Shown here in pieces: positions 9,672-17,715 of a stretch of DNA of 64,000 nucleotides. Source of the DNA: Sandaracinomonas limnophila (GTDB lineage Bacteria > Bacteroidota > Bacteroidia > Cytophagales > Spirosomataceae); contig NZ_SACY01000002.1 in assembly GCF_004005965.1 (NCBI RefSeq), forward strand, positions 372,001-436,000, written 5' to 3'. The notes below the pieces were generated by a model. The model was not told where the DNA came from. It saw nothing but the letters and a program-made list of their open reading frames with translations, and made no database searches. How positions within the stretch are numbered: position 1 is the stretch's first letter; every line of letters begins with the position of its first letter. The position numbers and the translations under genes were made by a program.

Positions 9672-9736
9672 TTTTTCTTTTGTTTGCCCTGAATATGTGA
9701 AGATTTTTTTTGTAATTTGTACGCAAATTAATCCCT

Positions 9737-10399
9737 ATGTCAACATCTTTCGCCGAGGAAAATTATCTCAAAATTATTTATCGTTTATCGGAATCCAACC
9801 CAAACGAGATATCTACCAATGAGGTAGCGGAAATGATTCAAACCAAAGCTGCTTCTGTTTCAGATATGTTAAGGAAACTTTCTGAAAAAGGTTGGGTCAA
9901 CTACCAAAAATATCAGGGAGTACGATTGACCGATAAGGGACAAAAAATTGCTTTAAGTATTGTTAGAAAACACCGACTTTGGGAGTTTTTTTTAGTAGAA
10001 AAAATGGGCTTTAATTGGGATCAGGTGCACGACATTGCCGAGCAACTAGAACACATCGAATCTGAAGAATTAATCAATAAATTGGATGAATTTTTGGGAT
10101 TCCCAAAGGTAGATCCCCATGGCGACCCCATTCCAAATAAAGATGGGGTAATCCCAGATCTTGGGTATCAATTACTTTCAGATTGTAAACCAAATACCAC
10201 CTGCACCTTAATGGGCGTTGCTCAAGATTCTACAGTCTTTTTGCAATTGGTAACGAAGCTTGACTTGAAATTAGGCTCAAAATTAAATTTAATTGAAATA
10301 AATTCATTTGACCGTTCCATATCGGTATCCATTGAAGGCCAAACTCCAGTATTTATAAGCCACGAAGTTGCTAAAAATATTTTGGTAAAAATAATATAA
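9737..10399 (+). CDS. mntR: DtxR/MntR-family metal-dependent repressor
   Basis: The 220-residue protein has a winged helix-turn-helix (about residues 1-65), then the metal-binding dimerisation domain with KHRLWEFFL, HDIAEQLEHIES and DPHGDPIP motifs, and a C-terminal FeoA/SH3-like domain (about 150-220). Such regulators bind Mn2+ or Fe2+ and repress uptake genes. The three-domain layout is that of DtxR/IdeR, while the neighbour mntH argues for manganese. The gene ends directly against the convergent gene that finishes at 10400. It may repress itself through the palindrome at 9656. Confidence 0.9.
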   Translation: MSTSFAEENYLKIIYRLSESNPNEISTNEVAEMIQTKAASVSDMLRKLSEKGWVNYQKYQGVRLTDKGQKIALSIVRKHRLWEFFLVEKMGFNWDQVHDIAEQLEHIESEELINKLDEFLGFPKVDPHGDPIPNKDGVIPDLGYQLLSDCKPNTTCTLMGVAQDSTVFLQLVTKLDLKLGSKLNLIEINSFDRSISVSIEGQTPVFISHEVAKNILVKII

Positions 10400-12001
10400 T
10401 TACCAATTTTTCTCTACTTCTTTAGATTTAATATCTGGAATATATATTGTTTGACCTTTCCAAGAATGAACAACTCCCCGATCGTACAATTCCACTTGAT
10501 AATACCCAGGTAAAACCCCCATTTCATATAAATTAGAATCAAATAAGGCTCCAATTTCATAAAAATCAGAATAGTTAAATAAATTCCGATAAGAATGTTT
10601 TGGATTCTGAATAAAAGGGAATAAAAAGATATTTTTCCTGTTCCTTAACAATAAATATAATCCATTATCTAACAAATTATTATTTAGATAATCAGATACT
10701 TCAAAATGAACCTTATCCCTAATTTTAATTGAATTAGTAGAATCAATCTTATTCACTTGATTTGAATAAACAAAAGGGATAACTCCTTCCCAACTCTGAA
10801 GTTGATTTTCACCAGTATTAGATTTTAAATTTCCCCAATTGAATACCATTGTAGTAAAAAAATGTCTTTGATTTATTGTAAAAAATAAAAAATAATGTTG
10901 AATACACACAAACCAAAATAATACTGAGATGAGAATAAATAGTTGTATAACACCTCCAAAATTAAAAGATTCAACAAAAGAAATCAGTAACACACTAACC
11001 AACAATACAGAATAAACCTTATACCTACTTAACAAAAACCCTTCTAATTCTATTTGTCCACACCTACTAAATACAACCATAAAAATTGTGCCAAAACAAA
11101 AAAATAAAATGGCAAACAGAGAAAGTTCCGAATTTGAAAATTCCTTTTTAGTAAAAATTTTAAATCCTAATATAAAGATTTTATAAAATGAAAATAATGA
11201 AATTATAATACCAAAAACCATTACAAATAAATATTGCTTAACTGGCAAAATCAAACCTTCTGTCATTGAGCCGGCTAAAAGAAATACTGATTTCAAAAAA
11301 ATTAAAAAATCAAATTGGGTTAAATTATTTTGAGACGGTATTCGGTAATTAAAAAAGTAGGCAATGAGAATTATAAATCCAAAAATAATCCATTTTAAAA
11401 AAAGCCTAGTATCTTGTTTTACTAAAAAAAACAAAGAATAAATTGAAATAAGCAAAATCCCATTTCCACTTGTATAAACAGCAATTAGTGTAAAAAAATA
11501 TACCAAAATTCGATATTTGGAATTATTTAATAAAAAATATAAGCTAAGAAGAAACCAAGCAATTATCCAAAAATTTTGGATGGCGGCCATACCCCAAAAA
11601 ATATTTTCATAAAAGCAAAGAGAGTGCCAAAATAGCAAAAGAACGAAACATAAAATAAATTTTTTAGTTTTTTGAAAAACCATTTTTACAATCAAAAAAA
11701 CGATCAACAATAAAGCCAAATTTCCAACAAACATAAGGTGAATAAAATTTACCTTACCAAAAATATAATAATCAACTAAAGCAATTACCCTAGTAAATAC
11801 GATGCGATGTTCATTATGCTGCTTTAATAAAAAAGAAATTTTGTTGCTTAAATTTGGCTCATTGCTTATTTCATTTACGAATTGAATTATCGCAAAATCA
11901 TCCCATTTGGGTGCATTAACCGCATATTGAAAAAACAAAAAATAATATAATATAATTGGGAGACTATAAACAAAATATTCAAATTTGATATTTGTTTTCA
12001 T
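10400..12001 (-). CDS. Large polytopic membrane protein, possibly GT-C-type glycosyltransferase
   Basis: I do not recognise the family with certainty. The 533-residue protein has one helix near the N-terminus, a loop with PKWDDF and HNEHRIVFTR, then about ten further hydrophobic helices to roughly residue 385 and a soluble C-terminal part of about 150 residues. An acidic WDD motif in the first outside loop and this layout resemble polyprenyl-phosphate-sugar-dependent (GT-C) transferases or O-antigen/polymer membrane enzymes; this is inference. The coding sequence looks more AT-rich than its neighbours, with long A/T runs, which could reflect transfer or simply its membrane composition. It follows the helicase gene by 13 bases on the same strand. 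Confidence 0.6.
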   Translation of the reverse strand: MKTNIKFEYFVYSLPIILYYFLFFQYAVNAPKWDDFAIIQFVNEISNEPNLSNKISFLLKQHNEHRIVFTRVIALVDYYIFGKVNFIHLMFVGNLALLLIVFLIVKMVFQKTKKFILCFVLLLFWHSLCFYENIFWGMAAIQNFWIIAWFLLSLYFLLNNSKYRILVYFFTLIAVYTSGNGILLISIYSLFFLVKQDTRLFLKWIIFGFIILIAYFFNYRIPSQNNLTQFDFLIFLKSVFLLAGSMTEGLILPVKQYLFVMVFGIIISLFSFYKIFILGFKIFTKKEFSNSELSLFAILFFCFGTIFMVVFSRCGQIELEGFLLSRYKVYSVLLVSVLLISFVESFNFGGVIQLFILISVLFWFVCIQHYFLFFTINQRHFFTTMVFNWGNLKSNTGENQLQSWEGVIPFVYSNQVNKIDSTNSIKIRDKVHFEVSDYLNNNLLDNGLYLLLRNRKNIFLFPFIQNPKHSYRNLFNYSDFYEIGALFDSNLYEMGVLPGYYQVELYDRGVVHSWKGQTIYIPDIKSKEVEKNW

Positions 12002-12014
12002 AAGATTAATGGTT

Positions 12015-14978
12015 TTAGCTCAACAAATCTAACAATTCGTCTTCGCTCAGATTACGCAAAATACTTTCATCTGAAGTTACTAACTCATTTGCAAGGTCTA
12101 GTTTTCTTTGTTGAAGTGCGAGAATCTTCTCTTCTACAGTTTGTTTACTAATAAACTTATAGGTAAATACCGTTTTCTTTTGGCCAATTCTGTGCGCACG
12201 GTCTATTGCCTGTGCCTCCGCAGCCGGATTCCACCATGGGTCGAGTAAAAATACGTAATCCGCAGCCGTAAGGTTTAATCCTACCCCTCCAGCTTTCAAA
12301 GAAATGAGGAAAACAGATTGACCACCCTCTTTTTGGAAACTCTCTACCTGCCCTTTTCTATCTCCGGTTGCGCCATCCAAATAGGCATAAGTAACGCCCA
12401 AGTTGTCAAGTTTTTTACGAATTATATTTAGGTGTTGAACAAATTGACTAAATATTAAAACCTTGTGATGCTGTTCCAAAACCGTCTCCAATTTCTCCAT
12501 TACAGCATCCATTTTGCCTGACTCTCCCTCATAATTTTCATCAACCAATAAAGGATGATTCGCCAATTGCCGTAATTTGGTCAAACCTTGCAAAACAGAG
12601 AAACGTGATTTTTGCAAACCTTCGTCTTTAATCTGCTTCAAAAGGGCATCTCGGTAAAATGATTTAGTCTTATCATATAATTTCTCCTGCTCCTCTGTCA
12701 TACCACAATAGGTCACAGATTCCATTTTCTCAGGCAAATCTGCAGCAACTTGTCGCTTCTCTCTTCTCAATAAATAAGGCTTAATCAAATGATACAAGCG
12801 CTTTTTCTTTTCAACATCTGCCTTTTTCTCAATTGGCACTTGAAAATGATCTTTGAAGTATCTTTGCGAACCCAAAAGTCCTGCATTCACAAAATTCATT
12901 TGCGACCAAAGGTCGAGTGTAGAATTTTCCAAAGGTGTTCCAGTCATTACCAAACGAAACTTTGCATTTAGCTTCTGAACCGCCTTAGTAATATTTGCCA
13001 ATGGATTTTTAATTGCCTGCGACTCATCCAAAATTACATAGGCAAAGGCTTGTTTTTCAAACCAATCGATATCTGAACGAACCATACCAAAGGAGCAAAG
13101 GACTAAATCCACTTTCCCAATTTGACTTTGAAGCTTCTCTCTTTGATTTCCACTATAAACCAAAACACGCAATTGAGGAGTAAATTTCTTCGATTCCATT
13201 TCCCAATTGTATAAAAGAGAAGTTGGCATCACCAACAAACTTGGCAAGGTTTCGCCTGATTCCTTCAAACTTTGCAATAAACATAGAGTCTGAACTGTTT
13301 TACCCAATCCCATGTCATCCGCCAAACAAGCACCTAATCCAGCCGTTTGGCGAGTCCGCATCCATCGGTACCCTTCTAATTGGTAAGGACGCAGCGTGCC
13401 TTTAAAATTCTTTGGCACAGGAAATTCCTTGGTCATCAAGGTTAAATCTTGAACCGTTTTTTGTCGCAAGGCAGTTTTGATCAAATCTTGATTTTCCCAC
13501 TCCTGTACCAGCTGAAAATGTTGCTTCTTTAAATATATTCCATCGTCTCCCGGACGAGTCTCTGAGAAGTAAAACAAATCTTGATAATCATGGAACCAAT
13601 TGTCGGGAATCATGGCAATGGAACCATCTGGTAAATGAAACTCGTGTTTTTTAGCCAAAATCAATTGACGAATTTTCAAAAATGGAATTTGAAACTCACC
13701 AAATGAAATCACTGCTTGAACATCAAACCAGTCTAGTTTTTCACCAATTCGAATTTTTATTTCAGGCTTTCCTAAGAAATATCTTGGTGCCTGACCATCC
13801 CCTTTGAATTGGAGTGAAAATCCAGCCTGATCTAAGGCCTGTTTATTTACAGTGAGCCATTGAACCGCCTCTCCTCTAGAAATCATAGCCCTTCCATCAA
13901 AATCCATGGGCAAACCCATGTTTTTTAAAGTTGTAAAGGCTCTTTTTTCCTTAGCCAAAGTCCTCATTATTTTCTGAAAGGCATAAGAATCTCCTTTTTT
14001 CTCAAATAAAACATTGGCCTCAGCACCTAAATTATCCCAAGGAAATCGATTATTTCCATATTGAAAAGAAAGTACAAATTGCCAACGATCGGCGGCTTCC
14101 AAACTTGCTTGACTTTTCTTGCCAGGTTTCGCTGCATCTGCATCTTCAATTTTGGGACCTATTGGACCATAAGAAAGCAAATACTGACAATTTTTTTCTG
14201 AATTAACAATATCAAATCCTTTAGCGTGCACAGGATATCGTGCCACCATGCTTTTAACAAACTTTTTGAAGTAATCTTCCTCCATGTTTTTTGGAATAAC
14301 TACAAATTTTTTGTTTAAAAAAGCCTTTAATTTTTTACCCTCAAGGGCCGGTTTGAAATGATATAATTTCTGGTTCAACAACATCCAGGCAGGATCGTCG
14401 CACAAAATCAGTGCATCTTTGTATTGAAATTCAAGCTTATTTCCTTGGTATTTAAGAGTAGGAAAATAGTGCGTATTTTCCTCATTTCGCATAAAATGGA
14501 AAAGAACCTCCACCGGTTCCGGCTGAATTTGAACAGCTTGGCGCATCGGATTCCCGTCATTTCCCATGACAAACAAAGTTCTATCCGGAAAAATTAATTC
14601 GAAAATTTGGGCACGCTTCTTTTCAACTATTTGTAAAATAGCATCTGCAACATCCTTTTCACCTTTTTCGGCGTCAAATATTTTCAGGAAAAATTCTTCT
14701 TGTAAGCGCTTTTTTTGCGTATTAAACTTCTCATAAATCATAGTTGGCTTAATGGACTCAATCAAAGCAACGGCAGCCCTGTCCTTTTCCTCCAAACCGT
14801 GTTCAAATTCATTGAAATTTCGAGAAGTAAGCGTCTGGTACTCCCAAGTAAGTTGATTTTTTTCATTCAACTGCACAACAAACACCTCAAACAAATACCC
14901 AAGGCATTCATGTGAGAGAATGGAATAAACAATTTGAAAGGGTTTACTTGGAACAATTTTCATCTTACAATTACCCAA
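12015..14978 (-). CDS. SNF2-family DEAD/DEAH-box helicase
   Basis: The 987-residue protein has an N-terminal region of about 520 residues with no obvious zinc-finger cysteine cluster, then a SWI2/SNF2 ATPase. Visible are motif I DDMGLGKT (about residue 554), motif II DESQ (about 651), TGTPLEN, and the C-terminal helicase half with QFVQHLNIIRKKL, KAGGVGLNLTAADYV and DRAHRIGQ. Family members use ATP to move along DNA and displace proteins. Bacterial homologues such as RapA act on RNA polymerase, but the role of this one is unknown. The start may be either of two nearby methionines (MGNCKM or the later MKIVP). Confidence 0.9.
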   Translation of the reverse strand: MGNCKMKIVPSKPFQIVYSILSHECLGYLFEVFVVQLNEKNQLTWEYQTLTSRNFNEFEHGLEEKDRAAVALIESIKPTMIYEKFNTQKKRLQEEFFLKIFDAEKGEKDVADAILQIVEKKRAQIFELIFPDRTLFVMGNDGNPMRQAVQIQPEPVEVLFHFMRNEENTHYFPTLKYQGNKLEFQYKDALILCDDPAWMLLNQKLYHFKPALEGKKLKAFLNKKFVVIPKNMEEDYFKKFVKSMVARYPVHAKGFDIVNSEKNCQYLLSYGPIGPKIEDADAAKPGKKSQASLEAADRWQFVLSFQYGNNRFPWDNLGAEANVLFEKKGDSYAFQKIMRTLAKEKRAFTTLKNMGLPMDFDGRAMISRGEAVQWLTVNKQALDQAGFSLQFKGDGQAPRYFLGKPEIKIRIGEKLDWFDVQAVISFGEFQIPFLKIRQLILAKKHEFHLPDGSIAMIPDNWFHDYQDLFYFSETRPGDDGIYLKKQHFQLVQEWENQDLIKTALRQKTVQDLTLMTKEFPVPKNFKGTLRPYQLEGYRWMRTRQTAGLGACLADDMGLGKTVQTLCLLQSLKESGETLPSLLVMPTSLLYNWEMESKKFTPQLRVLVYSGNQREKLQSQIGKVDLVLCSFGMVRSDIDWFEKQAFAYVILDESQAIKNPLANITKAVQKLNAKFRLVMTGTPLENSTLDLWSQMNFVNAGLLGSQRYFKDHFQVPIEKKADVEKKKRLYHLIKPYLLRREKRQVAADLPEKMESVTYCGMTEEQEKLYDKTKSFYRDALLKQIKDEGLQKSRFSVLQGLTKLRQLANHPLLVDENYEGESGKMDAVMEKLETVLEQHHKVLIFSQFVQHLNIIRKKLDNLGVTYAYLDGATGDRKGQVESFQKEGGQSVFLISLKAGGVGLNLTAADYVFLLDPWWNPAAEAQAIDRAHRIGQKKTVFTYKFISKQTVEEKILALQQRKLDLANELVTSDESILRNLSEDELLDLLS

Positions 14979-15035
14979 ATTAATGGATAGTATATGTCAA
15001 ACTTCCAAAAATAACAGAAAAAAAATGAAAATTGT

Positions 15036-15875
15036 TTATTTTTTTTGCAAAAGCATGGATACCCAATTATTCTTTTCCAAAAAACTTAATTTTTGAATTC
15101 CGAATTGAGCTGCCTTTTTTTCTAAAGCAGGGATGTCTTGTGTGTAAAACCCACTCAACAACAAATATCCACCAGACTTCAATCGAGAAGCATATTCACC
15201 CATCTCGTCTAATAAAATGTTTCGGTTGATATTAACAATCAACACATCATAGGAAAAATCGTCTTCCTCACGGATAGTACCTTGTACAAATGGAATATCT
15301 GAACAGTTGTTTAAAGCTGCATTTTCAATTGAATTTTCAACAGACCAGGCATCTACATCAAATCCACGAACTATACTTGCACCCAATTTTTGGGCCACAA
15401 ATGCTAAGATCCCGGTTCCCGTTCCTGCATCCAAAACAGATTTATTCTTTAGATCTAAGGAAAACAAATTTTCAACCATTAAATGGGTGGTTTCATGATG
15501 ACCCGTTCCAAATGACATCTTAGGATTAATAACCAATTCCATAGCATATCCAGGCTCAGTTGGATGAAATGATGCGCGAATAAAAACCTTATCGCCTATA
15601 CGAATGGGCTCATAATTAGATTCCCATACCTGATTCCAATTCTCTTTTTCAATTTTCTCAATTGAATATTCAATGGGGCTTACTGCACGATATCTTGCAA
15701 TTATTTCCTCCATTTGGAGCAAATCAAACAAATTTTCTTCACAAAATGCGTCCAATCCATTGGGATTTTCTTCAAAAATATCAAAGCCAATTTCGGCGAA
15801 TTCGGCCATTAAAATTTCACACATTTCTTCAGAAGCAGAAATATGAACCTTAATCGTTTGAATATTATCAGTCAT
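15036..15875 (-). CDS. prmA: Ribosomal protein L11 methyltransferase
   Basis: The SAM-dependent enzyme trimethylates residues of ribosomal protein L11. Visible are the PrmA substrate-domain N-terminus, the MSFGTGHHETTHLM block and the SAM-binding VLDAGTGTGILAF motif, followed by DVLIVNINRNILL. I set the start at the ATG at 15875 rather than an upstream TTG because it gives the normal N-terminus and overlaps the upstream MCE gene by only 8 bases. The gene probably shares a transcript with the upstream MCE and amidase genes. Confidence 0.92.
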   Translation of the reverse strand: MTDNIQTIKVHISASEEMCEILMAEFAEIGFDIFEENPNGLDAFCEENLFDLLQMEEIIARYRAVSPIEYSIEKIEKENWNQVWESNYEPIRIGDKVFIRASFHPTEPGYAMELVINPKMSFGTGHHETTHLMVENLFSLDLKNKSVLDAGTGTGILAFVAQKLGASIVRGFDVDAWSVENSIENAALNNCSDIPFVQGTIREEDDFSYDVLIVNINRNILLDEMGEYASRLKSGGYLLLSGFYTQDIPALEKKAAQFGIQKLSFLEKNNWVSMLLQKK

Positions 15876-16824
15876 TGCTTGGTGTTGGCGGTGGTGTTTT
15901 TTTGCCAAAAACAGAAATGTTTAAATAACGCTTGGGCTGAAGTCTAAAATCTAATAAAAGCTTATCCAAATTTACCAAAGTCTTATTTAAACTAACATAA
16001 ACGCTATCATTTTTAAGAAATTTACCTGCTGAGCCTTGGCCTTGTTCCAAAGATTTAACAATCTTGTTTACAGAAACCATGGTTGCATTAATTTCCTGTA
16101 GGGTTTTTCCCAATTTCAATGCCTGCAAAGAATCTGCAATTACATTAAACTTGCTCAGCATGGGCTTTAATTGCTTTTCGGTTTCTACCAGGTCGGTAGA
16201 CAACAATTTCAAATTTGTAGAAATTTGAGCTAAATTCTCACGATTATCTGTCAAAATACCATTCACAGAACCATCTAAATGAGTTACAGTTGCATTAGAA
16301 TTTTTCAGCAATTCGTTTAAAATAGTACCCGTGTTTTCGAATTTTTTAGAGATCGTTCTAAATGAAATCAACAAAGAGTCTGCATTTGAAATCACTGGAA
16401 TAGCTCGCTCTTTCAATAAGGTCGTTAGACCTGTTTCAGTCATACCTTTTATATAGACACCTTCCTCCAAATCTTTTGTACCAGCCAGGGCTATTCGGAT
16501 AATTTTACCTCCTAAAATACCACCATCTGCTAAAATCGCAACACTTTGGTCTTTTAAATGAAGATCTTTATTTAACCGAAGTGTAACCAATATTTTATTC
16601 CCCTTTTCTGGTTCAAGCGCAACTGATTTTACCTTTCCCACCTCAATTCCATTCATCATCACCGGATTGGAAACCAAAAGTCCATCTACATTATCATACT
16701 CAACGTAATAGATATTGGCCTTGGTAAAAAGATCATTGCCCTTCAAAAAATTAAATCCGAAGTAAATAATCAGAAAAGTGATTAATGCCAAAAAACCTAC
16801 CTTTAACTCGTTGCTCTTAAACAT
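15868..16824 (-). CDS. MCE/MlaD-domain lipid-transport protein
   Basis: The 318-residue protein has one N-terminal membrane helix (about residues 7-25), then an MCE domain (about 35-115, with NVDGLLVSNPVMMNGIEVGKV), then a helical, likely coiled-coil region. MCE proteins bind phospholipids and carry them between inner and outer membranes. The partner permease and ATPase genes (mlaE, mlaF) are not in this window. It lies just downstream of the amidase gene (2-base gap) and overlaps prmA. Confidence 0.88.
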   Translation of the reverse strand: MFKSNELKVGFLALITFLIIYFGFNFLKGNDLFTKANIYYVEYDNVDGLLVSNPVMMNGIEVGKVKSVALEPEKGNKILVTLRLNKDLHLKDQSVAILADGGILGGKIIRIALAGTKDLEEGVYIKGMTETGLTTLLKERAIPVISNADSLLISFRTISKKFENTGTILNELLKNSNATVTHLDGSVNGILTDNRENLAQISTNLKLLSTDLVETEKQLKPMLSKFNVIADSLQALKLGKTLQEINATMVSVNKIVKSLEQGQGSAGKFLKNDSVYVSLNKTLVNLDKLLLDFRLQPKRYLNISVFGKKTPPPTPSND

Positions 16825-16826
16825 AT

Positions 16827-17627
16827 TTATTTTTCTAGGTCTTCTTTATATTGCTTGAAAGCCTTTACAATAGCATCTGAAACCTCTTGCTGTCCTTTTT
16901 CTGAGGATAAATAATCTTCCTCCTCTGGATTGGTCAAAAAGCCTGTTTCCACCAAAACACTTGGCATTGCAGTTCTCCAAATCACCAAGAACCCGGCCTG
17001 CTTAACACCAAAACTTTTACGGTTATAGGTTTTAGCAAAATTATTTTCTACAAAGGAAGCAAATTTAACAGAGTTTGCCATAAATGCGCTCTGATAATTT
17101 ACCATCATTATATACGACAAAGGCGAATTTGGATCAAAGCCACCATAGGTATTTTCATAATCCTTCTCTTGTAAAATAACAGCATTTTCACGCTTTGCAA
17201 CGTTCAAATTACCATCTGATTTATGCAAACCCATGGTATAGGTTTCTGTTCCGTATGCCGATTTATTCAAAGCGGCATTACAATGTACAGAAATAAACAA
17301 GTCAGCTTTGTTTCTGTTGGCGATGTTTGCTCTTTCATTTAACTCAATAAACGTATCTGTATCCCGCGTGTAAACAATTTTCAAATCGGGATAGGCTTCT
17401 TTCAACATCCTCCCTACACCTAAAATAATTTTTAGCGTAACCTTCCCCTCTTGATTCCCCTTTGGTCCGTGACAGCCAGGGTCTTTCCCACCATGTCCGG
17501 CATCCAAACAAACTGTTTTTAATAAATTCTTTTTAGATGTTTTTATCGGCTCATCAAAATCAAATGAACCGAAAAATAAAATAGAACCGATCAATAAAAC
17601 GTTAAAAAGTATTCGCAACGAAAACAT
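16827..17627 (-). CDS. N-acetylmuramoyl-L-alanine amidase (Amidase_3)
   Basis: The enzyme is a zinc-dependent peptidoglycan amidase that cleaves between MurNAc and the stem peptide. Visible are an N-terminal signal or anchor segment and the catalytic domain with LDAGHGGKDPG, the zinc-ligand glutamate in NQEGKV, SVHCNAA and the catalytic VETGFLTN. It is AmiC-like, with no extra binding domain. I chose ATG 17627 over an upstream TTG (17660) because it leaves a typical signal peptide beginning MFSLRILF. It is divergent from lptD. Confidence 0.92.
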   Translation of the reverse strand: MFSLRILFNVLLIGSILFFGSFDFDEPIKTSKKNLLKTVCLDAGHGGKDPGCHGPKGNQEGKVTLKIILGVGRMLKEAYPDLKIVYTRDTDTFIELNERANIANRNKADLFISVHCNAALNKSAYGTETYTMGLHKSDGNLNVAKRENAVILQEKDYENTYGGFDPNSPLSYIMMVNYQSAFMANSVKFASFVENNFAKTYNRKSFGVKQAGFLVIWRTAMPSVLVETGFLTNPEEEDYLSSEKGQQEVSDAIVKAFKQYKEDLEK

Positions 17628-17687
17628 AAATGTTAAAATATTACGCGTAAGAACGAACAATAATGTAATTTTGTATTCTTTTTACAA

Positions 17688-17695
17688 CAAATATA
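17688..17695 (-). promoter_or_regulatory. Candidate -7 box for the amidase-MCE-prmA operon
   Basis: On the minus strand this reads TATATTTG, matching the Bacteroidota -7 consensus TAnnTTTG. It lies 61 bases upstream of the chosen amidase ATG. No clear -33 TTTG sits at the expected distance. Confidence 0.4.
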
Positions 17696-17715
17696 CGTTT
17701 TTAACCTAGATTTTT

